This document shows positions 1 through 9,219 of a DNA stretch of 64,000 nucleotides, in pieces. Each line of letters begins with the position of its first letter. Positions within the stretch are counted from its first letter, which is position 1. A program made the translations under genes and the position numbers. The notes under the pieces are model-generated. The model did no database searches and was not told the DNA's origin. It worked only from the letters and a program-made list of their open reading frames with translations. The stretch is from an uncultured Aquimarina sp. (GTDB taxonomy: Bacteria > Bacteroidota > Bacteroidia > Flavobacteriales > Flavobacteriaceae): positions 62,001-126,000 of the forward strand of contig CANLMN010000011.1 of NCBI GenBank assembly GCA_947492105.1, given 5' to 3'.

Positions 1-1
1 G

Positions 2-3000
2 ATTGGAGCTTTTGCATCCATATTTGCAGCTGATTCTAATCAAATTGCACTAATGGTGAATTTGACCTCTGCTGCGGCTAGTGCATTTGCTATTTTATTC
101 ATGTTTTGGTCTATCAGCATTCTTATTACAAAATTAATCATCAAGGATGAAGAACTTACAACAGCAAAAAGCTTTGCTGTATTAGGAAGTGCTTTTGTAG
201 GAGCTCTCGCCTTTACATTCACAGATAGTTTTTGGTTCAACGCCGTAGAAGCTGAAGTATACGCTATGGCAATTTGTATCCTATCCGTTCTATTTTACCT
301 AGGGTTGCGTTGGGAGCAAGATATGCATCAACCCAGAGGAAATAGATGGCTTATTTTAATTTCATTTGTTGTCGGTCTATCTTTTGGAGTCCATTTTATG
401 GGACTCCTATCGATCCCCGCCATAGGTCTACTTTATTACTTTAAGAATTATGAAAAAATTACTGTCAAAAATTTTATTGTCGCCAATATTATTGTGGTCA
501 TTATTCTTTTATTTATTTTTAAACTTCTACTTCCTTCTACATTAAAATTCTTTGGAGCATCAGAAGTGTTTTTTGTAAATTCTATTGGATTACCTTTTAA
601 CTCAGGAACAATCATTGCTTTTTTACTTATTACTGCAGCTTTCTATTTTGGCATCAGATATTCTAGAGCAAAAGGATATGTTCAACTCAACACCTTTTTA
701 CTCTGCATTCTATTCATCCTTATTGGATTCTCCAGTTGGATTATGCTTCCTATTCGAGCTAATGCAGGCACTGTAATCAACGAGAACAATCCAAACAATG
801 CACGCGAATTATTGGCGTACTATAATTTAGAACAATACCCGCAGACTCATCTCTTTTATGGCCCTCAATTCACCGAACTCTATGGTGGGCTTGACGAGGA
901 GACTCCTTATGTTGATGATAAACCCAATTATGAAAAGGATGAGAAAACCGGAAAATATGTTATCATTAATGATTGGAAAAATTCTAAACAAAATATCAGT
1001 GATGATCACAAAGCATTTTTGCCACGAATGTGGAGTACAGAACATGTTGCCAATTACATGGAATTTACGGGGCCTTTAGAATTTAAAATAAAATCCCAAT
1101 ATAGCAACGAAAAAGAATTAATCCGCGCAGTAACAGAATTCAGAAAAGAATTTGCGCAGGGGCGTATGGACTACAATGATTATCATAAATTTCTACGTTC
1201 TTTCAGCGATTATTTGGATATAACAGAGCCTTCATTTCTTGACAACATTAAATACCTCATAGAATATCAAATGGGGTACATGTATTGGAGGTATTTTATG
1301 TGGAATTTTGTTGGACGCCAAGATGACAATCAAGGAAGACTAACAGATCTAGAAGGAAACTGGCTTAGTGGTATTGATTTTATAGATCAAATACGTCTTG
1401 GAAATCAGGATATGATTACGGATGATGCAAAAAACAACAAGGCTAGAAACACTTACTATTTCCTGCCTCTAATTTTAGGACTTTTTGGTTTAGTTTTCCA
1501 ACTACAAAGGGACAAGAAAAACTTCTGGGTCATGTTGATATTCTTTTTATTCACTGGTTTGGCGCTAAAAATATATCTAAATGAACGACCGTTTGAGCCT
1601 AGAGAACGTGATTATGCCTTGGTAGGATCCTTCTATGTATTTTCTCTCTGGATAGGATTTGGTGTTTATGCGCTATTTGACATGATCAAAAATTTCATCA
1701 CTCCAAAAATGGCCGCAGGCATTGTTACCATCACTACATTATTTGCTGTTCCCGTTGTACTTGCCACCCAAAACTGGGATGATCATGACCGATCCAATCG
1801 CTATACAGCTCAGGCTATGGCTAAGATGTACCTGCAATCATGTCAAGAAGATGCGATTTTGTTTACTATTGGAGACAACGATACTTTTGCACTTTGGTAT
1901 GCACAAGAAATTGAAGGATACAGAACCGATGTACGAACCATTAACACAAGTCTTTTTGCAACAGACTGGTACATTGACCAAATGAAATGTGCGGCATACG
2001 AAAGTGCACCTATACCATCACAACTGACACATGAATTTTATCGATATGGTACTAATGATGCTATATTTTATCAAAGAAACCCAAGACTACCAGATACATT
2101 GGACATCAAAAAATGGATGCAATGGATACAAAGTGACGATCCAAGAACCCAGGGCGACCTACAAAATGGTGCTAAGGTAAATACTTTTACCACTAAAAAC
2201 ATCCGAATACCTGTTGACAAAGAAGCTGTCTTACGCAATGGCATTGTGTCTCAGAAAGATGCTCACCTTATTGTACCATATATAGATATCAAACTCAAAG
2301 GAGATGTCTTATACAAAAACCGTCTATTAATGCTGGATATTATGGCCAATAATAATTGGGAACGTCCTATTTATTTTACCGGCGGTAGTTTTGGTGACGA
2401 TGACTATCTCTGGATGAAAGATTACCTACAACTAGATGGTCTTACTTATAAACTTGTACCAATACGTACTCCTATAGATAAACGAAATCCTTTTGATATG
2501 GGACGAGTTGATTCTGAGACTATGTACAAAAATGTTATGAGTTGGGATTGGGGGAATAGCGAAAGCCCTGATATCTACCACGACCCTGAAACTCGTAAAA
2601 ATGCGATTACCTATAGAAGTAATCTAGCGCGTCTAGTAGAAGTTTTAATCAATGAAAAAAAATTGGACAAAGCAGAAGAAGTACTTGATCTAGGGATGAA
2701 ACAACTCCCTATCGAATACTACGAATATTACACCTTGATAGAACCTTATATAAGTGGCTATTACAAAGTAAACAAAATTGAAAAAGCTAGAGAACTATGG
2801 ATGAAGTTAGCGGAAAAATACAAACAACGTCTCAAATTCTTCAATAGCCTGTCACTAGAAAGACAGTACAATTATATGGAAGATATTGTAACTGACATAG
2901 AGCGCTATAGAAATGTTATTGACGTACTTGTCATCAATAATGACAAAGAACTCATCAAAGAAAAAGCCACTGAATTCAACGAGCATTTGCGTCTTTTTGC

Positions 3001-3112
3001 ACATTTTTATTCCTCTGACGAAGAAATTGATCCTAACAAATCAGCAAAAAAGGCTATTGACACCAATTCATCAGCAAAAAAGACACCAGCCGCAGACGCT
3101 GTTGACTTATAA
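2..3112 (+). CDS. DUF2723 family membrane protein, 5' truncated
   Basis: The reading frame is open to the left window edge, so the start lies outside. About 1036 residues are visible. The first ~240 residues hold repeated hydrophobic segments, and a second membrane cluster lies around residues 485-600. A long soluble part follows, containing a conserved-looking GDNDT segment and, near the C-terminus, helical TPR-like stretches (KLDKAEEVLDLGMKQLP). This layout is that of the DUF2723 family (protein O-mannosyltransferase-like, GT117) common in Bacteroidota, which is thought to glycosylate or handle envelope components. The tail is low-complexity and Lys/Ala-rich, with a duplicated SSAKK segment. 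The next gene begins 20 bp downstream on the same strand, so the two may be co-transcribed. The family call is good; the biochemical role is inferred. Confidence 0.85.
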   Translation: MGAFASIFAADSNQIALMVNLTSAAASAFAILFMFWSISILITKLIIKDEELTTAKSFAVLGSAFVGALAFTFTDSFWFNAVEAEVYAMAICILSVLFYLGLRWEQDMHQPRGNRWLILISFVVGLSFGVHFMGLLSIPAIGLLYYFKNYEKITVKNFIVANIIVVIILLFIFKLLLPSTLKFFGASEVFFVNSIGLPFNSGTIIAFLLITAAFYFGIRYSRAKGYVQLNTFLLCILFILIGFSSWIMLPIRANAGTVINENNPNNARELLAYYNLEQYPQTHLFYGPQFTELYGGLDEETPYVDDKPNYEKDEKTGKYVIINDWKNSKQNISDDHKAFLPRMWSTEHVANYMEFTGPLEFKIKSQYSNEKELIRAVTEFRKEFAQGRMDYNDYHKFLRSFSDYLDITEPSFLDNIKYLIEYQMGYMYWRYFMWNFVGRQDDNQGRLTDLEGNWLSGIDFIDQIRLGNQDMITDDAKNNKARNTYYFLPLILGLFGLVFQLQRDKKNFWVMLIFFLFTGLALKIYLNERPFEPRERDYALVGSFYVFSLWIGFGVYALFDMIKNFITPKMAAGIVTITTLFAVPVVLATQNWDDHDRSNRYTAQAMAKMYLQSCQEDAILFTIGDNDTFALWYAQEIEGYRTDVRTINTSLFATDWYIDQMKCAAYESAPIPSQLTHEFYRYGTNDAIFYQRNPRLPDTLDIKKWMQWIQSDDPRTQGDLQNGAKVNTFTTKNIRIPVDKEAVLRNGIVSQKDAHLIVPYIDIKLKGDVLYKNRLLMLDIMANNNWERPIYFTGGSFGDDDYLWMKDYLQLDGLTYKLVPIRTPIDKRNPFDMGRVDSETMYKNVMSWDWGNSESPDIYHDPETRKNAITYRSNLARLVEVLINEKKLDKAEEVLDLGMKQLPIEYYEYYTLIEPYISGYYKVNKIEKARELWMKLAEKYKQRLKFFNSLSLERQYNYMEDIVTDIERYRNVIDVLVINNDKELIKEKATEFNEHLRLFAHFYSSDEEIDPNKSAKKAIDTNSSAKKTPAADAVDL

Positions 3113-3132
3113 AATTATAAAAAGTTCTATAC

Positions 3133-3783
3133 ATGAAATTTTTTCCAGCTAGTCCTCCCATATTTCTCAAAAAAATATTAGGAGGACTTGTATGGAATAT
3201 CCCTACTCGTACCAAAAAAATCTATTTGACTTTTGATGATGGCCCAATTCCAGAAAGTACTCCTTTTGTCTTAGAAATACTAAATCAGTATAATGCAAAG
3301 GCTACTTTTTTTTGTATTGGTGATAATATCACTAAAAATCCTGCTGTTTTTAAAGCAATCATAGAAGAGGGGCATCGCATCGGAAACCACACACAACAGC
3401 ATCTAAACGCTTGGAGTGTCTCTCACAAAATCTATATTGCAAATATTGAAAAGGCAGAAAAAACCCTTTATCAAAACCATAAGAACTGGACGATCTTGGG
3501 TAGAAAAAAACTTTTCAGACCTCCTTATGGCAAGGTTACTCCCAAAATTATCAGAAGTTTGAAAGAAAGAAACTATTCGGTTATAATGTGGGATGTATTA
3601 TCCTTTGATTGGAAACAAAACCAGAAACCCGAAAAATGCTTAGAAACGGTTTTGAAACATACTAAACCAGGAAGTATTATTGTTTTTCATGACAGTATAA
3701 AGGCTTATAAAAACATGACTTATACACTACCCAAAGTACTGGAGTATTATAGCAAGAAGGGTTTTACGTTTGAAAGCCTGTAA
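3133..3783 (+). CDS. polysaccharide deacetylase (NodB-like, CE4)
   Basis: A 216-residue protein with the full set of CE4/NodB motifs. TFDDGP (catalytic and metal Asp at 35-36) is followed by HxxxH metal ligands at 86 and 90 (HRIGNHTQQH), then FRPPYGK near 128-134, and VFHDS with His186. These enzymes remove N-acetyl groups from chitin-like or peptidoglycan sugars using a divalent metal. A hydrophobic N-terminal stretch of about 20 residues could serve as a membrane anchor; there is no clear cleavable signal. It starts 20 bp after the DUF2723 gene and ends 21 bp before the convergent thioredoxin-like gene. The natural substrate cannot be told from sequence. Confidence 0.92.
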   Translation: MKFFPASPPIFLKKILGGLVWNIPTRTKKIYLTFDDGPIPESTPFVLEILNQYNAKATFFCIGDNITKNPAVFKAIIEEGHRIGNHTQQHLNAWSVSHKIYIANIEKAEKTLYQNHKNWTILGRKKLFRPPYGKVTPKIIRSLKERNYSVIMWDVLSFDWKQNQKPEKCLETVLKHTKPGSIIVFHDSIKAYKNMTYTLPKVLEYYSKKGFTFESL

Positions 3784-3804
3784 AACCACCTATCTACTCC
3801 ATTT

Positions 3805-4104
3805 TTATGTCATACATCCTTTGATAAGTCCAATCAGTGTATTTGCATCTTGCTCTCCGCTTTGCCTCCAAACCATTTCACCTTCTTTATAAATCATTAA
3901 TGTAGGAAGCCCCTTAATACGTAGAGCTGTGGTAAGCTCTTTGTTTTTATCTACATCAATCTTAATGACTTTTGCCTTATCCCCAAGAGCTGCAGCCACA
4001 TCCCTAAGCACGGGATGCATTGCTACAGAAGGTTCATTCCATTCTGTATAGAAATCTAGTAAAACCGGAACATTAATACCGATTAATTCTCCAAATTTTG
4101 ACAT
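3805..4104 (-). CDS. thioredoxin-fold protein lacking the CxxC active site
   Basis: A 99-residue protein that follows thioredoxin along its length: VLLDFYTEW leading to the active-site loop, KVIKIDVDKN, then the cis-proline segment KGLPTLMIYKEG. The redox motif that would read WCGPC is here WNEPS (residues 22-26), so both cysteines are gone. The fold call is secure, but ordinary disulfide reductase activity is not expected. A chaperone, binding or structural role is possible. It has no signal peptide, so it should be cytoplasmic. It lies downstream of the metallophosphoesterase on the same strand with a 73-bp gap, and converges on the polysaccharide deacetylase. Confidence 0.85.
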   Translation of the reverse strand: MSKFGELIGINVPVLLDFYTEWNEPSVAMHPVLRDVAAALGDKAKVIKIDVDKNKELTTALRIKGLPTLMIYKEGEMVWRQSGEQDANTLIGLIKGCMT

Positions 4105-4177
4105 ACTACGATTATTTTAGTGTAACATTCTAGTCCTGTCACAGTAATTATAGTGTAAATATAACATTTTCTTTGGA

Positions 4178-5416
4178 TTAGGAAACTGCCTTCTTGCGCA
4201 ACTCAATCACAGTAATCTCTGGCCATATCCCAACACGCCCAGGGTAGGCATGAAAACCAAAGCCACGATTGACATGTAAATATTGTCCGGCCTCCTTATA
4301 CAAACCTGCCCAATGTTTATAAACATATTGCACAGGACTCCATTTGAGAAAGCCCGGTATTTCAATTCCAAACTGAAAACCATGAGTATGTCCACTGAGT
4401 GTTAAATGATAGTGTTTCTGATCTCCCTTAACTTCATATTCCCAATGAGACGGATCATGACTCAAGAGAATTTTAAAATCATCTTCGCCCACGTTCTGAG
4501 AAGCTTTCTTGAGATCCCCAGCTTTCTTAAAATTATGTCCCCAGTTCTCTACTCCAATAATAGCTATTCTAGAACCATCTTTCTCGATGAATTTACAATC
4601 ATTTAACAATAAATTAAAATCGATCTTGCTATGAACTTCTTTAATAGCTTTAAAATTTGCTTCTTTTGCTGCTTCGGACTCCCATGTTACATACTCGCCA
4701 TAATCATGATTTCCCAAAACAGAGTGTTTGCCATAGGGGTATTCTTTAATTTTATTAAAAGTATCAATCCAAGGATTCATCTCGGATGCGCTTGTATTGA
4801 CTATATCTCCTGTAAAAAACAAAACATCTGATTCTTGCTTATTGATTAAGTCTATAGCATACTCAATTTTTTCTGCTTCGTCAAAACTTCCGGAATGAAT
4901 ATCAGATATTTGCGTAAGCCTGAACCCCTCAAAGGCTTCTGGCAAATCATCAAAATATAAGGTATGCGAAAGCACTTTAAAATTATATTTCCCTTTGAAA
5001 ACCCCATGCAACAAACCTACAAACGGAATTGCTGCAACTCCCAATGCTAATTGACTCACAAATTTTCGACGTTCGGGAAACGTTGCTGAACTAGGTCTAT
5101 CAAAAAGGGTATCAGTCACAAACGTATAGCCTAGTACACCTACTCTAAGAATATCCTCTCCGAACATAAAAAGTACTAAGACCAGTTTTGGCACAAAGCT
5201 CAATAAAAACAAAGCTGTAGCACGTAACGAATATTTTGTAGGACCAACACTTCTATCATAATTAGCAAATGTATAGATTACGTATCCCAATACAATTATA
5301 GTAATACCCATATAAAGTAATTGAGCAAAACTATTTTTCGTTAATGTCCGTATCGCTTGGAATGCATAAAACTCAATAAGGACCACTATAAAAATCACTA
5401 CTATCCAGCGCATCAT
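4178..5416 (-). CDS. membrane-anchored metallophosphoesterase
   Basis: A 412-residue protein with four hydrophobic segments in the first ~140 residues and a calcineurin-like phosphoesterase domain after that. The metal-site motifs are in order: SDIH (D172, H174), GD (D204), GNHD (N236, H237), SHDP (His320) and GHTH (H343, H345). It resembles the YaeI/YkuE-type membrane phosphoesterases, some of which act on UDP-diacylglucosamine or other membrane phosphoesters. The substrate here is unknown. The start is the MMRW methionine at the head of the first transmembrane helix. It is transcribed toward the thioredoxin-like gene. Confidence 0.9.
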   Translation of the reverse strand: MMRWIVVIFIVVLIEFYAFQAIRTLTKNSFAQLLYMGITIIVLGYVIYTFANYDRSVGPTKYSLRATALFLLSFVPKLVLVLFMFGEDILRVGVLGYTFVTDTLFDRPSSATFPERRKFVSQLALGVAAIPFVGLLHGVFKGKYNFKVLSHTLYFDDLPEAFEGFRLTQISDIHSGSFDEAEKIEYAIDLINKQESDVLFFTGDIVNTSASEMNPWIDTFNKIKEYPYGKHSVLGNHDYGEYVTWESEAAKEANFKAIKEVHSKIDFNLLLNDCKFIEKDGSRIAIIGVENWGHNFKKAGDLKKASQNVGEDDFKILLSHDPSHWEYEVKGDQKHYHLTLSGHTHGFQFGIEIPGFLKWSPVQYVYKHWAGLYKEAGQYLHVNRGFGFHAYPGRVGIWPEITVIELRKKAVS

Positions 5417-5559
5417 TTATTATTTCTCTAAAATATTATGAATATAAAATCATGCCACCTCTAAATTTTTATTAGAATGACACAACGAAATTACGGTTTA
5501 AGTTCTTAGCATGATAACCAATCTCAAAAATATTCGCACTATCAGCAGCCTAAAACTGG

Positions 5560-5808
5560 GGTATTTGACAGATTCCCGTTGTTTTTATGCTTGAAAACCT
5601 CAATTATTATTTTTTTTCTGGTCAAAACCCCCTTTTTATTTGTAATTTTACGTGTCCAACTTAAAATGATTATCATAAAACAAACTTCCTATTTAGTTTT
5701 TAGCAAAAATCCGTAAGGATTATTACGACATTAATGATAATTGATAGCTACAGTTGTCAATTTTATTTTGGGGTGAAATGCCGTCATTTTTGACGGCATT
5801 TCTTTTTT
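5560..5808 (+). ncRNA. candidate small RNA ending in a strong terminator
   Basis: The 466 bp between the start of the phosphoesterase gene (minus strand) and the polA promoter contain no credible ORF. Yet they end in a perfect intrinsic terminator for the plus strand at 5775-5808. The only plus-strand gene to the left ends at 3783 and lies beyond two minus-strand genes. The terminator therefore probably closes a short independent transcript. The 5' end is unknown; the start given is only a guess. No known RNA family was recognised. Confidence 0.35.
5775..5808 (+). terminator. intrinsic terminator of the candidate small RNA
   Basis: A 12-bp perfect stem (5775-5786 with 5791-5802, GAAATGCCGTCA paired to TGACGGCATTTC) with a TTTT loop is followed directly by TTTTTT. 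It is one of the strongest terminators in the window and lies about 45 bp before the polA promoter. Confidence 0.8.
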
Positions 5809-5853
5809 CTCATATTTTCGCAATGATTTTCTACATGCCAGTATTTTTTAAAA

Positions 5854-5861
5854 TAACTTTG
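5854..5861 (+). promoter_or_regulatory. polA promoter, Bacteroidota -7 box
   Basis: TAACTTTG matches the Bacteroidota sigma-A -7 consensus TAnnTTTG exactly and lies 58 bp before the chosen polA start. No clear -33 TTG was seen. Confidence 0.55.
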
Positions 5862-5918
5862 TAGCTTTGGAACACTTCCTTTTTGGGAAGAATATTTAAT
5901 CAAACATTGCTCCACTTT

Positions 5919-8756
5919 ATGGCTACTCAAAAACGGTTATTTCTTTTAGATGCATATGCATTAATATTTAGAGGATATTATGCCTTAATCAAAAATCCCA
6001 GAATTACTTCTTCAGGAATGGATGTTTCGGCGATTATGGGATTCACCAACTCCTTGTTTGATGTTATTCGTCGTGAAAAACCTGATCACCTTGCAGTAGC
6101 TTTTGATAAAGGAGGTAGTAGTGCACGAACAGAAGCTTTTCCTGAATACAAAGCTAATCGTAGCGAAACTCCAGAGGCCATCAAAATTGCTGTACCATAT
6201 ATCCAACGACTTCTAGAAGCCATGCACATTCCCATTATAGAAAAGGAAGGTGTAGAGGCGGATGATTTGATAGGGACCCTAGCAAAACAAGCAGAAAAGG
6301 AAAAATTCCAAGTGTTCATGGTTACTCCTGATAAGGATTATGCACAATTAGTATCAGAGAACATTTTTATGTATAAACCTGCAAGAATGGGTAATGGTAT
6401 AGAAATATGGGGAATTCCGGAAGTACAAAAACGTTTTGAAGTAAGCCGTCCTGAGCAAGTAATTGATTATCTTGGCATGATGGGTGATGCTGTCGATAAC
6501 ATCCCAGGATTACCCGGAGTAGGCGATAAAACTGCTAAAAAATTCATCGCGGCATATGACTCTCTAGAAGGTTTGATAGCTCACATACATGAGTTGAAAG
6601 GAAAAATGAAAGAAAAGGTCGAAGCAAATGCAGAACTTGGAATACTTTCTAAACAATTAGCTACAATCATTACCGATTGTGATGTAACCTTTAATGCTGA
6701 TAACTATGAACTATCAGAACCGGATTCTGCCAAAGTCCAACTCCTCTTTGAGGAGCTAGAATTCCGAAGACTCAAGGATCAGTTTATCAAACTTTTTAGC
6801 AATGATCCCGTGCCAGAAACCGCACAAAAAAGCAAAGGTTCCTCTAAAGCAACAAAAAAAACCACACCTGCGGCAGGTGCAGGACAATTTTCTCTCTTTG
6901 GAGCAGATGGAGATACTACACAGATGGAGAAAATTTCCTCTCGAAATACTATTACCACTACATCACACCTCTATCAAACGGTGGCCCCAGGAATGGGAAC
7001 TACACTATTTTTGCAGAACCTACTCAAACAAACACGTGTCTGTTTTGATACCGAAACCACTGGTCTCGATGCCATAGAGGCAGAACTTGTTGGTATCGCT
7101 TTCTCTTGGGAAGCCACAAAAGGATATTACATTCCTTTTCCAGAAGATCGTTCCGAGGCTCAAGCGATCATCGAACAACTACGTCCTTTTTTTGAAGCAG
7201 ATCATATTGAAAAAATCGGACAGAACCTCAAATACGACATCAAAGTATTAGCAAAATACGACTTAGTAATTAGAGGAGCCTTGTTTGACACCATGCTAGC
7301 CCATTATCTGATCAATCCAGACATGAGACATAATATGGATATTCTATCTGAAACATATCTCAATTATACTCCTGTATCTATCACTGAACTCATTGGCAAA
7401 AAGGGTAAAAACCAAAAATCTATGCGCGATGTCCCTGTAGATCAACAAACAGAATATGCTGTAGAAGATGCGGATATTACACTACAATTAGCAGACCACT
7501 TTGCTCCAGAATTAAAAGAAGCAGACACCTCTAAGCTTTTTAAAGATATAGAAATACCATTGGTGCAGGTGTTAGCTGCTATGGAATTGGAAGGAATCAA
7601 CCTAGACACAAGCTTTCTAAAAGGCCTTTCTGATGACTTAGAAAAAGACATCCATACTCTTGAAAAAGCAATTTATGAAGCTGCAGGGGAGGATTTCAAT
7701 ATTGCATCACCCAAACAACTTGGTATCGTATTATTCGAGAAACTAAAGCTTGTAGATAAACCTAAAAAAACTAAAACAGGGCAATACACGACCTCTGAAG
7801 ATGTGCTCTCTTATCTAGCACCTAAACACGAAATTATTCAAAATGTATTAGAATATCGTGGCTTGGTAAAATTAAAGAGCACCTATGTAGATGCGTTGCC
7901 AAATCAAGTTTCATCCATTACCAATCGTGTACATACAGACTATATGCAAACTGTGGCTGCTACTGGCAGGCTTAGTTCTAACAATCCCAACTTACAAAAC
8001 ATCCCCATCCGAACAGCACGTGGACGCCAAGTACGCAAGGCCTTTGTTCCTAGAGACGAAAAATACATCTTACTAGCCGCTGATTACTCACAAATAGAAT
8101 TGCGAATCATTGCAGCTTTGAGTGAAGAAAGCACCATGATAGAAGCCTTTAAAAACGGAGAAGACATTCATGCATCAACAGCTGCAAAAGTTTTTAATAT
8201 TCCAATAGAGGAAGTAAGCAGAGAACAGCGTAGCAATGCCAAGACCGTTAACTTCGGAATTATTTATGGCGTTTCTGCTTTTGGACTAAGTAATCAAACT
8301 GACCTCTCTAGAAGCGAAGCAAAAGAACTTATAGAGACCTACTATAAAACCTATCCCAAATTGAGAAATTATATGAGCGAACAAGTAGATTTTGCCCGTG
8401 ACAACGGTTATGTACAAACTATCTCCGGACGTCGTCGTTATCTCAAGGATATTAATTCAGGAAACGCTATTGTTCGTGGTGCGGCAGAAAGAAATGCAGT
8501 AAACGCTCCCATACAAGGAAGTGCTGCCGATGTGATTAAAATTGCGATGATCAACATCTACAATAAACTAAAAGAAGGCAATTATAAAACCAAAATGCTT
8601 CTACAGGTACACGATGAATTGGTTTTTGACGTCTACAAAGAAGAGCTAGACATCATCCAACCATTGATAAAATCCGAAATGGAGAACGCTTATCAAATGG
8701 CAGTACCTCTAGATGTTGAGATAGGACTTGGTAATAATTGGCTAGAAGCCCATTAA
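5919..8756 (+). CDS. polA: DNA polymerase I
   Basis: A 945-residue family A polymerase that fills gaps and removes RNA primers in replication and repair. The N-terminal 5'-nuclease domain starts LFLLDAYALIFRGYYAL and includes VTPDKDYAQLV. A 3'-5' exonuclease domain with CFDTETTGLD retains its catalytic acidic residues, so proofreading is probably active. The polymerase domain carries DYSQIELRI (motif A), the O-helix region around RSNAKTVNFGIIYG, and QVHDELVFDV (motif C). The chosen start is ATG at 5919 (MATQKR). An in-frame TTG at 5883 would add 12 residues, but it lies very close to the promoter and is less likely. The terminator lies 225 bp downstream, behind a repeat element. Confidence 0.98.
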   Translation: MATQKRLFLLDAYALIFRGYYALIKNPRITSSGMDVSAIMGFTNSLFDVIRREKPDHLAVAFDKGGSSARTEAFPEYKANRSETPEAIKIAVPYIQRLLEAMHIPIIEKEGVEADDLIGTLAKQAEKEKFQVFMVTPDKDYAQLVSENIFMYKPARMGNGIEIWGIPEVQKRFEVSRPEQVIDYLGMMGDAVDNIPGLPGVGDKTAKKFIAAYDSLEGLIAHIHELKGKMKEKVEANAELGILSKQLATIITDCDVTFNADNYELSEPDSAKVQLLFEELEFRRLKDQFIKLFSNDPVPETAQKSKGSSKATKKTTPAAGAGQFSLFGADGDTTQMEKISSRNTITTTSHLYQTVAPGMGTTLFLQNLLKQTRVCFDTETTGLDAIEAELVGIAFSWEATKGYYIPFPEDRSEAQAIIEQLRPFFEADHIEKIGQNLKYDIKVLAKYDLVIRGALFDTMLAHYLINPDMRHNMDILSETYLNYTPVSITELIGKKGKNQKSMRDVPVDQQTEYAVEDADITLQLADHFAPELKEADTSKLFKDIEIPLVQVLAAMELEGINLDTSFLKGLSDDLEKDIHTLEKAIYEAAGEDFNIASPKQLGIVLFEKLKLVDKPKKTKTGQYTTSEDVLSYLAPKHEIIQNVLEYRGLVKLKSTYVDALPNQVSSITNRVHTDYMQTVAATGRLSSNNPNLQNIPIRTARGRQVRKAFVPRDEKYILLAADYSQIELRIIAALSEESTMIEAFKNGEDIHASTAAKVFNIPIEEVSREQRSNAKTVNFGIIYGVSAFGLSNQTDLSRSEAKELIETYYKTYPKLRNYMSEQVDFARDNGYVQTISGRRRYLKDINSGNAIVRGAAERNAVNAPIQGSAADVIKIAMINIYNKLKEGNYKTKMLLQVHDELVFDVYKEELDIIQPLIKSEMENAYQMAVPLDVEIGLGNNWLEAH

Positions 8757-8816
8757 TCATAACATTCGCTAGACAATACGAATTTAGATCCATGTTTTTT
8801 TGTAAAAGAGCTGGCA

Positions 8817-8980
8817 CAACATCATTAAAAAAATGCAAGCTCATAATTAGGGTCTTTGTCATACTATTTTTTTCACTAAAAACCTAAACCGTAACCACGG
8901 ATACATTTAAATTTTATAATTCAAACTGGCGAAAAATAGTTCCATTATTTTGACCTATAATTACATTTTAATTGGCATAA
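8817..8980 (+). repeat. family A palindromic repeat, copy A1
   Basis: A copy of the ~160-bp family A element, diverged at its left edge. It shares the core ACCGTAACCACGG and the right arm CTATAATTACATTTTAAT. It lies 60 bp after the polA stop, and its right end directly touches the polA terminator stem at 8981. It appears to have been placed between the gene and its terminator. Confidence 0.75.
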
Positions 8981-9030
8981 AATATAAAGTCAGAAATCAC
9001 ATGATATGATTTCTGACTTTATATTTTAAA
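8981..9030 (+). terminator. polA intrinsic terminator
   Basis: A 19-bp perfect inverted repeat (8981-8999 with 9007-9025, core AAAGTCAGAAATCA) with a short loop, followed by a weak TTAAA. The stem reads the same both ways and could work on either strand. The nearest gene it can serve is polA. Confidence 0.65.
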
Positions 9031-9052
9031 AACTATCTATTAATGAATAGTC

Positions 9053-9210
9053 CATTTAGGTATATAAATTCGTATTAATGACACTGTTATTTTTGTATAC
9101 AAAAACACCAAGATGCTATTACATAGCCTTAGCTATGGAATATACAAACAAGACATTTAGACGAAAAAAGAACAAGGCGATATGCGACATTATATAGCTA
9201 ATCTGGTATA
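9053..9210 (-). repeat. family B palindromic repeat, copy B1
   Basis: A ~158-bp element. Marker segments are GTATATAAATTCGTATTAAT, the centre CATAGCCTTAGCTATG, and the far arm GATATGCGACATTATATAGC. It ends with GGTATA, 9 bp from the stop codon of the WG-repeat gene. It matches copies near 10032, 31480, 42701 and 52976. Confidence 0.8.
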
Positions 9211-9219
9211 AGACAGTTC

